A DNA stretch of 32,994 nucleotides, from assembly GCF_002198655.1 (NCBI RefSeq), contig NZ_MWLN01000226.1:1-32994 (forward strand). Direction: 5' to 3'. A program made the translations under genes and the position numbers. The notes under the pieces are model-generated. The model was not told where the DNA came from. It searched no databases and was given only the letters and a program-made list of their open reading frames with translations. Of this stretch, positions 1 to 6,914 are shown one piece after another. The DNA comes from Kineosporia sp. A_224. GTDB taxonomy: Bacteria > Actinomycetota > Actinomycetes > Actinomycetales > Kineosporiaceae. Each line of letters begins with the position of its first letter. Position 1 is the first letter of the stretch.

Positions 1-138
1 CGGCAGCGCGAGGATCCGGGCCATCCGCCCCCGCATCGTCCGGGCCCGGCGCCGGGGTCGTTCACGGCCGGCCCCGTCGGGCGGGTCCGCACGCTCCTCG
101 ACGTCGATCGCGATCGTGCTCGCGGTTCGCTGACCCAC
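1..138 (-). CDS. N-terminal fragment of a membrane protein, possibly a sensor histidine kinase
   Basis: Forty-six codons are visible before the window edge cuts the gene. I chose GTG at 138 because AAGGGAGA lies about 7 nt upstream; an in-frame ATG at 36 is the alternative. The fragment begins MGQRTAST, has an acidic stretch (DVEERADPPD), then an Arg-rich run (RERPRRRART) leading to MRGRMARILALP, which looks like the cytoplasmic flank of a first membrane helix. Actinobacterial nitrate/nitrite-type sensor kinases often start this way, but no kinase domain is in view, so the family is a guess. A candidate leftward promoter lies near 382-410, which would leave a leader of roughly 240 nt. A rightward ORF ending at 133 also reads through this stretch and cannot be fully excluded. 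Confidence 0.45.
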   Translation of the reverse strand, partial: MGQRTASTIAIDVEERADPPDGAGRERPRRRARTMRGRMARILALP

Positions 139-508
139 CGCGGGGTCTCCCTTCGGCCGTCGGTCCTGGACACGACGACCGGTCGGCCGACGCGCGGACG
201 CATCCGGACCGCGGAGGGTTCAGCACCTCCACGGCCACGTTCGTGCGGGTCGCGCCTGGCCAGGTCGCTCCGGCCCGGGGTTTCCGGGCCGCTCGATCGT
301 GTAGCGTCCGACCCTCGCCGTACGCCCACGTCCCGCTACAGCGCGTTATGTTGGCACGGGACAGACGGGTATAGGTATGGATTTACAAGATCAAAACGCC
401 TTCTTGTCAAAAAGATGTGCCATGTTACGTCAAGGGTGCTGTCACATGTACGCTGCGTAGCCACTTGAGGCTCGCGGACACTCTGCGTCGCGGAATGCCC
501 ACACCGGC
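139..508. other. Gene-poor stretch with an AT-rich island
   Basis: I see no convincing gene here. It holds an inverted repeat CGGCCCGG/CCGGGCCG (271-278 and 284-291, 5-nt loop) and a wider one TGTAGCG/CGCTACA (300-306 and 334-340). From about 340 to 430 it holds an island much richer in A/T than anything else in the window, with runs such as TTTACAAGATCAAAA. The small ORFs that cross it have no ribosome binding site and no family resemblance. It probably serves as the upstream control region and leader of the leftward gene at 1-138. Confidence 0.5.
382..410 (-). promoter_or_regulatory. Candidate leftward promoter in the AT-rich island
   Basis: On the minus strand, TTGACA (410-405) is followed after 17 nt by TGTAAA (387-382). 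The -35 is a perfect consensus, rare in this GC-rich DNA; the -10 is imperfect. Transcription would start near 375 and run toward the gene at 138. Confidence 0.4.
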
Positions 509-540
509 GGGACGACGCCCGGCGGACCGGGCGTCGTCCC
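509..540. terminator. Perfect 14-bp GC hairpin terminator
   Basis: GGGACGACGCCCGG pairs perfectly with its complement across a CGGA tetraloop. It lies 11 nt past the stop of the leftward small gene (552). There is no T-tract, which is usual for actinobacterial hairpin terminators. Confidence 0.65.
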
Positions 541-551
541 GACCGGGCCCG

Positions 552-704
552 TCAGCGGCGCCGGCCCGTCGGCAGCGCCGGGACCATGGCCCCGAACGCG
601 AGGTGCGCCGCGACGAGCGCGAGGCCGAGCGTCGTGAGGGAGAACCCGACGGAGAGGTCGAGCAGGGCGAGGACGAAGCAGACGAGCGCGGCGACGGCGA
701 ACAT
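552..704 (-). CDS. 50-residue two-helix membrane protein
   Basis: The ATG at 704 is preceded by a perfect AGGAGG 7 nt upstream, and a strong hairpin follows the stop, so this looks like a real monocistronic small gene. The product is almost wholly hydrophobic: helix 1 covers about residues 2-22 (FAVAALVCFVLALLDLSVG) and helix 2 about 25-42, with a short C-terminal tail TGRRR. The positive tail would stay in the cytoplasm, giving a hairpin with both ends inside. I do not recognise a family, although short two-helix proteins of this sort are common in Actinomycetota. Longer ORFs through this place in the same frame extend far upstream of the binding site and are spurious. Confidence 0.7.
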   Translation of the reverse strand: MFAVAALVCFVLALLDLSVGFSLTTLGLALVAAHLAFGAMVPALPTGRRR

Positions 705-884
705 CGGGAGGCCTCCTGGTCGTGGCCACCGGCGTGCTGCCGGTGACTCGCCGCGGATCCTCCTCGTCCCGCCACGCGCGACAAGTCGAGACGCCGCCCG
801 GTGGCGGCGCGGGCCCGGACGCCGGACGATCGACACCGCGGGCAGCACCGACCGAGGGCGCCCGCCCGACCGAGGGAGACAGGC

Positions 885-1169
885 ATGCGCGCGATCTGGA
901 ACGGCGTCGTCCTCGCCGAGACGGCGGACACCGTCGTCGTCGAGGGCAACCACTACTTCCCGCGGGAGTCGCTGCGCGCCGAGCACTTCGTCGAGAGTGA
1001 CCGGCGGACGACGTGCCCGTGGAAGGGCGAGGCCTCCTACCTCAGCGTGCACGCCGGGGACGCCGTGAACGCCGACGCCGCGTGGTACTACCCGCAGCCG
1101 AAGGACGCCGCGGCGCAGATCCGCGGCCGGGTCGCCTTCTGGAAGGGCGTCGAGGTCGTCGACGACTGA
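885..1169 (+). CDS. DUF427 family protein
   Basis: This is a 94-residue protein of the DUF427 family (PF04248), a small mostly-beta fold widespread in Actinomycetota with no settled biochemical role. Family features seen are the opening MRAIWNGVVLAE, the NHYFPRESL segment, the central TTCPWKGEASYLSV motif (residues about 42-55), then AWYYPQP and the closing GRVAFWKGVEV. The ATG at 885 is chosen because GGGAGA sits just upstream and the protein then starts exactly where the family starts; an earlier in-frame start at 801 adds only low-complexity sequence. It is probably transcribed alone, 180 nt away from the divergent small membrane gene and 119 nt before the aldolase. Family assignment is firm, function open. 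Confidence 0.9.
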   Translation: MRAIWNGVVLAETADTVVVEGNHYFPRESLRAEHFVESDRRTTCPWKGEASYLSVHAGDAVNADAAWYYPQPKDAAAQIRGRVAFWKGVEVVDD

Positions 1170-1288
1170 GCGAGGGCGGCCGGCAGGCCTTCGTCCCCGT
1201 GCGGATCGGCCAGGCGGGGCTACCGTCGGGAACGGACGGGTGACCACCACGGTCCACGCTCCGCGGGCCCGTCCGACGGAGGCCCGAC

Positions 1289-2176
1289 GTGAGCCACGAC
1301 AAGCTCGAGAAGATCCGCACCGCCCACGGTTTCGTCGCCGCGCTCGACCAGAGCGGCGGCAGCACCCCCAAGGCCCTGCGGCTGTACGGGCTCGACGAGA
1401 CCGCCTACGGCGACGAGGCGGAGATGTTCGACCGCATCCACGAGATGCGCAGCCGGATCATGCGCAGCCCAGCGTTCACGGGAGACCGGATCCTCGGCGC
1501 GATCCTCTTCGAGCAGACGATGGACCGCGACGTCGACGGCAAGGGTGCCGCGGAGTACCTCTGGGAGGTCAAGGGTGTCGTCCCCTTCCTCAAGGTCGAC
1601 AAGGGCCTCGCCGACGAGGTGGACGGCGCGCGCTGCATGAAGCCGATCCCCGGCCTCGACGCGCTGCTCGACCGGGCGAAGAGCCACGGGGTCTTCGGCA
1701 CGAAGATGCGCTCCGTCGTCCAGGTCGCCGACCGGGCCGGCGTCGACGCTCTCGTCGCGCAGCAGTTCGAGCTCGCCGGCCGGATCCTCGACGCCGGCCT
1801 CGTGCCGATCGTCGAGCCCGAGGTCGACATCCACTCGCCGAGCAAGGGCGAGGCGGAGGTGCTGCTCAAGGCGGCCCTGCACCGGCACCTCGACGCGTTG
1901 CCCGACGGCCGGGCCGTCATGCTCAAGCTGACGCTCCCGGACGTGGACGACTTCTACGCCGACCTCGTCGCGCACCCGCACGTGCTGCGTGTCGTGGCCC
2001 TGTCCGGCGGGTACAGCCGGGACGACGCGAACAGCCGCCTCGCGCGCAACCACGGCGTCGTCGCGAGCTTCTCGCGCGCGCTCACCGAGGGGCTCACGGC
2101 GCAGCAGACCGAGGAGGAGTTCGACGCGATGCTCGAGGCCTCGATCGCGAGCATCTACGCGGCGTCCATCACCTGA
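1289..2176 (+). CDS. Fructose-bisphosphate aldolase, class I
   Basis: This enzyme reversibly cleaves fructose 1,6-bisphosphate to dihydroxyacetone phosphate and glyceraldehyde 3-phosphate through a lysine Schiff base, in glycolysis and gluconeogenesis in the cytosol. Its 295 residues match bacterial class I aldolases of the muscle type. D20 in LDQSGGS, K102 in FLKVDKG, K139 in GTKMRS, E176/E178 in IVEPEV, the Schiff-base candidate K213 in MLKLTLP and S239 in ALSGGY fall at the positions of known active-site residues. The GTG start at 1289 has ACGGAGG 6 nt upstream. A TACCGT at 1221-1226 could be its -10 box, without a clear -35. The next gene begins 66 nt downstream and is unrelated in function. 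Confidence 0.93.
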   Translation: MSHDKLEKIRTAHGFVAALDQSGGSTPKALRLYGLDETAYGDEAEMFDRIHEMRSRIMRSPAFTGDRILGAILFEQTMDRDVDGKGAAEYLWEVKGVVPFLKVDKGLADEVDGARCMKPIPGLDALLDRAKSHGVFGTKMRSVVQVADRAGVDALVAQQFELAGRILDAGLVPIVEPEVDIHSPSKGEAEVLLKAALHRHLDALPDGRAVMLKLTLPDVDDFYADLVAHPHVLRVVALSGGYSRDDANSRLARNHGVVASFSRALTEGLTAQQTEEEFDAMLEASIASIYAASIT

Positions 2177-2242
2177 CCGCACGCCGGTGTGTCGTGCCCG
2201 GCTCCGCGCCCCCGGACCTGAAGCGTGGGCGAGGATCCGGGC

Positions 2243-3502
2243 ATGACCGCGACGACCTCCGGATGGTTCGGCCTGGCACCACGGGACAGCGCGGAGCCGC
2301 ACCGGGCCGCCACGCCGCTCGAGCTGCTCTTCGACCTCACGGTCGTGGTCGCCGTGGCCCAGGCCGCAGCCGAGCTGCACCACGCGCTGTCCGCCGGTGA
2401 CGTCGTCGCCGGGGCCGCCCGGTACACGATGGTCTTCTTCGCCATCTGGTGGGCCTGGATGAACTTCACCTGGTTCGCCTCGGCCTACGACCGCGACGAC
2501 GTGACCTACCGCCTTCTCACGCTGGTCCAGCTCGGCGGCGCCCTGCTCATCGCTGCCGGCATCCCCGCCGCCTTCGAGCACACCGACTTCCGGACCGTGA
2601 CCGTCGGCTACACGGTCATGCGCGTCGCGCTCGTCGTCCAGTGGCTGCGGGCCGCCGCGGGGGACCCGGTCCGGCGGCCCGTGGCGCTGGCGTACGCCGC
2701 GGGGATCACCGTGGTCCAGCTCGGCTGGCTCGCCCGGCTGCTCCTGCCGCACCCGGACGCGCCGCCCGCCCTCGTCGCCTTCCTCCTGCTCGTGGCCGCC
2801 GAGATCGCGGTCCCGGTCGTCGCGGAGCGGCGCGCGACGTCGACCGCCTGGCACCCGGGGCACATCGCCGAGCGCTACAGCCTCTTCACGCTCATCGTGC
2901 TCGGCGAGTGCATCCTCGCGTGCACGGTGACCCTGCAGCGGGCGGTGACCGACGTGGGGCTGTCCGTCTCGGCCGTCGTCGTCGCCGTCTCGTCCGTGCT
3001 CGTCGTCTTCTGCCTCTGGTGGGTCTACTTCGAGGACGACGTGGCCGCCGGTCTGCGGACCGCCCCGCAGGAGTCGTTCCGCTGGGGCTACGCGCACTTC
3101 GCGGTCTTCGCCGGCGTCGCGGCCGTCGGCGCCGGCCTGCAGGTGGCCGCCGAGCACGTCACCGCGACGACGGCGACGGACTCCGCGGGTTCCGGCCAGG
3201 CCCCGGAGGCGGCCCACGGGATCGGCGCGCTGGGGGTCGGGCTGTCCGTCGCCGTCCCGGTCGCAGTGGTCCTCGTCGTCCTCGCCGCGCTCCACAACCG
3301 GCTCGACACGGTGCAGGTCCCCGTCGTGCTCTGGGCGGGCTCCGGCCTCGTCGTGCTCGGGTGCGGGCTGGCGGCCACGGCCGTGCCGGTGACCGTGTCC
3401 GTCGCCGGGACCGCCCTCGTCTGCGTCGCGGTCGTCGTCGTCAAGGTGGTCGCGCGCAGCCGGCCGGACCTGGTCTACCGCTCCCGGACCGTGCGGCCCT
3501 GA
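2243..3502 (+). CDS. LtrA family (low temperature requirement protein A) membrane protein
   Basis: This is a 419-residue integral membrane protein of the LtrA family (PF06772), named from a Listeria gene needed for growth in the cold; the molecular activity is not known. Family hallmarks are the N-terminal PLELLFDLTVVVAVAQ segment, WWAWMNFTWFASAYDRDD at the end of the second helix, and HPGHIAERYSLFTLIVLGE in the middle. About ten to twelve hydrophobic helices fill the rest. The ATG at 2243 is preferred over GTG at 2225 because GAGGA lies 7 nt upstream and the family starts near here. It lies in the same direction as the aldolase 66 nt upstream and the unknown gene 81 nt downstream, so co-transcription is possible but not shown. 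Confidence 0.9.
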   Translation: MTATTSGWFGLAPRDSAEPHRAATPLELLFDLTVVVAVAQAAAELHHALSAGDVVAGAARYTMVFFAIWWAWMNFTWFASAYDRDDVTYRLLTLVQLGGALLIAAGIPAAFEHTDFRTVTVGYTVMRVALVVQWLRAAAGDPVRRPVALAYAAGITVVQLGWLARLLLPHPDAPPALVAFLLLVAAEIAVPVVAERRATSTAWHPGHIAERYSLFTLIVLGECILACTVTLQRAVTDVGLSVSAVVVAVSSVLVVFCLWWVYFEDDVAAGLRTAPQESFRWGYAHFAVFAGVAAVGAGLQVAAEHVTATTATDSAGSGQAPEAAHGIGALGVGLSVAVPVAVVLVVLAALHNRLDTVQVPVVLWAGSGLVVLGCGLAATAVPVTVSVAGTALVCVAVVVVKVVARSRPDLVYRSRTVRP

Positions 3503-3583
3503 CTCCTCAACCACGCGGCCCGGCTGCCGACGGGGACGACGTCCCCGGAGCCGTCGGGGCCGGCCGACGGAGGCAGACGCGCC

Positions 3584-4132
3584 ATGGACATCCTCGACGC
3601 CGTCGCGGACACCTACCGCCGGCAGGGGCCGCTGCGGCAGCACGTCGCGGCGCGCAGCTTCCTCGCCGACCTGCCGGCGGACGTCGTCCAGGAGCAGCTC
3701 GGGACGTGCCTGGACGCCGGGGTGCTCGTCCCGGGCGACCAGGGCACGGTCCGGCTCTGCGACCGGCTCAAGGTCGCGGTGCTCACCCGGCCGGTGCTCG
3801 CGGCGTGGGTGCAGGACGCCAGAACCGCGCCGGGACCGCTCGGCGGCGCACTGGCCGAGGGGATCCGGGGCGAGCTGCGGGCCCTGGTCCGGTTCTGCCT
3901 CGGCGGCACCGACGACACCCAGCACCGGCGCGCCGTCGAGCTCACCGCCGTCCTCGCCACCGCGACGCTCGACGTCCAGGCGATCGACGTCGTCTCCGGG
4001 CTGCCCGGCACGACCCGCAGCCAGCTCCAGGACCTCGCGGCCGTCCCGGAGGGCAGCTGCCGGACGACGCACGAGCTGCTCGCACGGATGCGCCGCTACG
4101 TCACCACCGAGTTCGTCGAGGTCACGGGCTGA
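3584..4132 (+). CDS. Hypothetical protein, 182 residues
   Basis: I do not recognise the family. The ATG at 3584 has GGAGG 10 nt upstream, and codon usage matches the neighbours. The protein is soluble and mostly helical. The first 60 residues (DILDAVADTYRRQGPLRQHVAARSF, then ADVVQEQLGTCLDAGVLV) have the rhythm of a winged-helix or MarR-like fold, and residues about 95-180 are helical with a conserved-looking VDVVSGLPGTT turn. There are no membrane segments, signal peptide or metal motif. It sits 81 nt after LtrA on the same strand and is followed 106 nt later by the lipoprotein gene. A DNA-binding role is only a possibility. Confidence 0.65.
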   Translation: MDILDAVADTYRRQGPLRQHVAARSFLADLPADVVQEQLGTCLDAGVLVPGDQGTVRLCDRLKVAVLTRPVLAAWVQDARTAPGPLGGALAEGIRGELRALVRFCLGGTDDTQHRRAVELTAVLATATLDVQAIDVVSGLPGTTRSQLQDLAAVPEGSCRTTHELLARMRRYVTTEFVEVTG

Positions 4133-4238
4133 CCCGCGGGGACGCCGGCCCGCCGGGACCGCCCGCCCCGACCCCGGCCGTTCGGCGGAGATCGGCCGGT
4201 CGCCCGCGCCGACGTGTGCCGGCTTGCAACACTGTCCT

Positions 4239-4796
4239 GTGAAGATCACTCGGGGGCGCTGCGGCGCCGGTGTCGTCCTGTCCGTCACGATCCTGCTCGG
4301 CCTCACCGGCTGCGGCTCGGGGTCGTCCACCACCTCCGCCGGCGCGGACGCGTCCGCCGCCGCCGCCACGTCCGGGGCGGCCACGCCGACCGCGGAGGCG
4401 AGCACGAGCGCCGCGGAGGACTCGGGCGGCGACGCGGGCGGCGACTACTGCGCCGTCGTCAAGGAGAACGTCGCCTACCTGACCGGCGGCGAGATCGGCA
4501 AGCTCGTGACGTCGGGCAAGAAGGCCGACTGGGAGAAGTACTTCGACATCACGGCGAAGGCGAACGACACGCTCGTGGCCGCCTCCCCCGACGAGATCCG
4601 GCCGGTCGTCGAGCAGCTCACGAAGGACTCCCAGGTGCTCCGGGGCGTCATCCAGAAGGCCGACTACGACATCGCCAAGGCCGGCACGAGCGAGGTGCTC
4701 GCGTCCATCAACACCCCCGAGCACCTCGCGGCGGTCGACCAGTTCGTCGCCTTCACCAAGAGCGAGTGCGACATCGACCTGCTCAAGCTGTCCTGA
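4239..4796 (+). CDS. Small secreted lipoprotein
   Basis: This is a predicted lipoprotein of 185 residues. From GTG at 4239 the product has a short basic start (MKITRGR), a hydrophobic stretch (VVLSVTILLG) and a lipobox L22-T23-G24-C25, so it should be lipidated on C25 and held on the outer face of the membrane. Residues 26-70 are a flexible Ser/Thr/Ala/Gly linker. The mature domain (about 75-185) is helical and contains two cysteines (DYCAVV and SECDIDL) that could form a disulfide. A TTG at 4224 is an in-frame alternative; neither start has a clear binding site. I do not recognise the mature domain. A 14-bp tandem repeat begins at its stop codon, followed by a strong hairpin. Confidence 0.85.
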   Translation: MKITRGRCGAGVVLSVTILLGLTGCGSGSSTTSAGADASAAAATSGAATPTAEASTSAAEDSGGDAGGDYCAVVKENVAYLTGGEIGKLVTSGKKADWEKYFDITAKANDTLVAASPDEIRPVVEQLTKDSQVLRGVIQKADYDIAKAGTSEVLASINTPEHLAAVDQFVAFTKSECDIDLLKLS

Positions 4797-4871
4797 CCCG
4801 GTCCGCCTGACCCGGTCCGCCTGACCCGGTCCGCCTGACCCGGTCCGCCTGACCCGGTCCGCCTGACCCGG
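4794..4871 (+). repeat. 14-bp tandem repeat starting at a stop codon
   Basis: The unit TGACCCGGTCCGCC occurs five times without a mismatch (4794-4863), followed by its first eight bases (4864-4871). The first TGA is the stop codon of the lipoprotein. Because 14 is not a multiple of three, successive TGAs fall in different frames, giving two stops in each of the three frames. Confidence 0.97.
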
Positions 4872-4894
4872 AGCCACCCACCCCGTCCGGCAGC

Positions 4895-4928
4895 GCGCCG
4901 GCGGACCTGTCATCAGGTCCGCCGGCGC
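4895..4928. terminator. Perfect 15-bp hairpin between convergent genes
   Basis: GCGCCGGCGGACCTG pairs with its complement (4914-4928) across a TCAT loop. It serves the rightward lipoprotein and overlaps the stop codon of the leftward NYN gene (4913-4915), so the last codons of that gene form one arm. It should work in both directions. Confidence 0.8.
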
Positions 4929-5662
4929 TCGCGCACGAGGACGATCTGGTTCTGCCGCCGCAGCTCGAACAGCTCGGTGGCCTCCACGAGGTCACTGAGC
5001 TTCCGGTAGCCGTAGTTGCGGGGGTCGAGGGACGCCTGGTTGCCGATCTGCTGGCCGACGGTGCCCAGGTGCGCCCAGCCGTCGTCCCCGCCCGCCGCGT
5101 CGACGGCGGAGCGCAGCAGCCGGACGAGCCGCGTGTTGCTCCGCAGCTGCTTGGCGTCGGCCGGCCGCAGCACGGCCTCGACGGCGACGTGCTCGGCCTC
5201 GGTCTCCTCGGCCACCGCGCCCGGCGCGGTGAGGCCCTCGATGTAGCTGAACTGGGAGCACGCGTTGACGAACGGGTCCGGCGTCTTCCGCTCGCCGAAG
5301 CCGTACACCTTGACGCCCTCGGTGAGCACCCGCATGACGAGCGGGGTGAAGTCGGCGTCGCTCGAGACGATGGCGAACGCGTCGAGGTTGCGCGCGTAGA
5401 GCAGGTCCATCGCGTCGATGACCATCGCCATGTCGGAGGCGTTCTTGCCCGCCGAGTACGCGAACTGCTGGATCGGCCGGATCGCGTACGTGTGGAGCAC
5501 GCCTTCCCAGCCCTTGAGGTGGGGGCTCTTCCAGTTGCCGTAGGCGCGCCGCACGTTCGCCGTCCCGTGCCGGGCCACCTCGCTGAGGATCACGTCGATC
5601 TTGGCCGCCGGCGCGTTGTCGGCGTCGATGAGCAGCGCGATCCTGCGTTCGCTCGTCTCCAT
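4913..5662 (-). CDS. NYN domain protein with C-terminal OST-HTH/LOTUS-like domain
   Basis: This is a 249-residue protein of the NYN superfamily (PIN-fold, metal-dependent RNases; LabA/DUF88-like). Acidic motifs typical of the fold are IALLIDADN (residues 8-16), the SDMAMVIDAMDLL helix (about 77-89) and VSSDADFTPLV (about 99-109), followed by VKVYGFGERKTP. The C-terminal part (about 175-245, LVRLLRSAVDAAGGDDGWAHL, then DPRNYGYRKLSDLVE) matches the OST-HTH/LOTUS RNA-binding domain that often follows NYN in bacteria. The ATG at 5662 has GAGGGGG upstream, and a TAGCCT at 5688-5683 could be a -10 box. It lies 80 nt downstream of the repeat protein at 5743-6756. The RNA substrate cannot be told. 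Confidence 0.92.
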   Translation of the reverse strand: METSERRIALLIDADNAPAAKIDVILSEVARHGTANVRRAYGNWKSPHLKGWEGVLHTYAIRPIQQFAYSAGKNASDMAMVIDAMDLLYARNLDAFAIVSSDADFTPLVMRVLTEGVKVYGFGERKTPDPFVNACSQFSYIEGLTAPGAVAEETEAEHVAVEAVLRPADAKQLRSNTRLVRLLRSAVDAAGGDDGWAHLGTVGQQIGNQASLDPRNYGYRKLSDLVEATELFELRRQNQIVLVRERRRT

Positions 5663-5682
5663 GGCGTACCCCCTCGCGGGCC

Positions 5683-5688
5683 AGGCTA
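5683..5688 (-). promoter_or_regulatory. Possible -10 box for the NYN gene
   Basis: TAGCCT on the minus strand fits the actinobacterial TANNNT pattern and would start transcription about 14 nt before the ATG at 5662, just upstream of the ribosome binding site. No good -35 is present. Confidence 0.3.
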
Positions 5689-5742
5689 CGGCGGTCGGGC
5701 CGCCGCACCGCACCGACCGCCCGGCCAGGACGGCCGACCCGC

Positions 5743-6756
5743 TCAGGGCAGCTGCGGCCCGAGGACGTCCAGCGCGCGCAGGGTCACCCACTTCGACGGC
5801 CGGCCCTGCACCTCGACGTCGACCTCGGTCTTGCCGTTGTAGGCGTACTCGTTGACCCAGCGACCGTCCGGCCGGCGGTGCCCGAGCAGCCAGGCGCGCG
5901 CCGGCTGCAGACGCTCGTCGTCCCCGTGCCCGACCTCCGCGAGCGCCTCCAGCACCTGGAGGACGTCGGTGACGTAGCCGGACGGGAAGCCGAGCCGGAA
6001 CCAGGACCGGCTGGGGCGCGTGTTGCCCCAGCCCATGGGGTAGTCCGCGACCGCCGGGTCCCGGGACAGCAGGAACGCGACGGCCTCGTCGACGGCGCGC
6101 TGCACGGTGGCGGACCTGTGCCCCGGCGGGATCCGGGCCAGCCCGCGCAGCTCCTTGACCGCGCCCCAGGCGCACGGCTGCCGGTCGTTCGCGCCGCAGG
6201 CGAAGTGCGGCCCGCTCGTCGCGGTCGCGTAGAAGCGCACGCCACCCGAGCCCGTCACCGCGGCGGCGGCCCACTCCGCCGCTGCCAGGACGCGCGGGTC
6301 GTCGCCCAGGCCCAGGCCGAGGAAGGCCCGCAGCAGGTTGCCGTTGAGGCAGTGCGCCACGGAGCTCGGCGGCGGCGTCCGGTCCCGCCCCGCGCCCGCC
6401 GCACCGAACCCGCCGGACGACGTGGCGCTGCGGCCGAGCAGGTACTCGCAGCCCCGCCGGACGCGCTCGTCGGCCGGGTCCGCGCCGAGCTGGTCGAGGA
6501 AGACGACCTGCCACACCGTGCCGCGGTACTTCGGCGTGTAACCCGCGCCGGGCTGCACCCACCACCCCTGCGGGTGCTGGGCGGCGAGGATCGACGCGAT
6601 CGGGTCGCAGCGCATCGCGGCCGCGCGTGCCGCGACCACGTCGGGGTCCTCCGGGGACCGGCCGAGAAGCCGGCTCAGCGCGGCCGCCCGGACCGCCGGG
6701 TCCTGCGGCTCCAGCAGCCAGTCGACCAGCTCCGCACGAGCGAGCACTCCGGTCAC
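5743..6756 (-). CDS. Squalene-cyclase/prenyltransferase-like alpha-alpha barrel protein
   Basis: This 337-residue soluble protein resembles the terpene-cyclase/prenyltransferase alpha-alpha toroid family. Repeats show the familiar Q-x-G-W type spacing: AAQHPQGWWVQP, GCEYLLGRSATSSGGFG, AVAFLLSRDPAVADYPMGWGN and ARAWLLGHRRPDGRWVNEY. No DxDD protonation motif of squalene-hopene cyclases is visible, so it is probably not a classical cyclase. Several cysteine/histidine pairs (AHCLNGNLL, FACGANDRQPC) might bind metal. I take GTG at 6756; a GTG at 6864 would run the gene into the furA control region and adds only Pro/Gly/Arg-rich sequence. It precedes the NYN gene by 80 nt on the same strand. The role is unknown. 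Confidence 0.75.
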   Translation of the reverse strand: MTGVLARAELVDWLLEPQDPAVRAAALSRLLGRSPEDPDVVAARAAAMRCDPIASILAAQHPQGWWVQPGAGYTPKYRGTVWQVVFLDQLGADPADERVRRGCEYLLGRSATSSGGFGAAGAGRDRTPPPSSVAHCLNGNLLRAFLGLGLGDDPRVLAAAEWAAAAVTGSGGVRFYATATSGPHFACGANDRQPCAWGAVKELRGLARIPPGHRSATVQRAVDEAVAFLLSRDPAVADYPMGWGNTRPSRSWFRLGFPSGYVTDVLQVLEALAEVGHGDDERLQPARAWLLGHRRPDGRWVNEYAYNGKTEVDVEVQGRPSKWVTLRALDVLGPQLP

Positions 6757-6873
6757 GACGACCACCCCGCGGGCATCGTCCGCCTCCGGGCGACCGCCCG
6801 GACCGGGACCTGGGGCTCCCTCCGCCGGGGTGCGGGGGGGCCGTCGCACGGCGAGATGTCTCACTTCGAGACC

Positions 6874-6914
6874 AATCTTGACTCACTCCAGATTACTGAC
6901 CAGACTCGGGCGCG
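6874..6914 (+). promoter_or_regulatory. furA promoter with candidate Fur operator, leaderless start
   Basis: TTGACT (6878-6883) is followed after 17 nt by CAGACT (6901-6906), placing the transcription start at about 6914, the first base of the furA GTG codon. An inverted repeat AATCT/AGATT (6874-6878 and 6890-6894, 11-nt spacer) overlaps the -35 and is a natural site for FurA itself. Leaderless, self-repressed furA-katG promoters are known from mycobacteria; the arrangement here agrees. Confidence 0.6.

Noticed and set aside
340-430. tRNA gene or insertion-sequence remnant in the AT-rich island
   Set aside because: No cloverleaf can be folded by eye, no terminal inverted repeats or transposase fragment are present.
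417-746. 109-codon plus-strand ORF over the AT-rich island
   Set aside because: No ribosome binding site, Arg/Glu-rich nonsense-like product, and it runs antisense to the better supported 50-residue gene.
1183-1198. DosR-like box upstream of the aldolase (GGCC-TTC-GTCCCC)
   Set aside because: Half-site spacing is one base short and the match is poor.
1220-4405. 1061-codon open frame on the minus strand across the aldolase, LtrA and following genes
   Set aside because: Same artefact; it spans three genes with clear families on the plus strand and has no binding site.
4794-4871. CRISPR array
   Set aside because: Units are 14 bp, contiguous and without spacers.
5743-6864. Longer start (GTG at 6864) for the cyclase-like protein
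   Set aside because: The extra 36 residues are Pro/Gly/Arg-rich and run into the furA control region.
6830-6914. Longer FurA start
   Set aside because: Adds 28 residues foreign to the family and would place the promoter and operator inside the gene.
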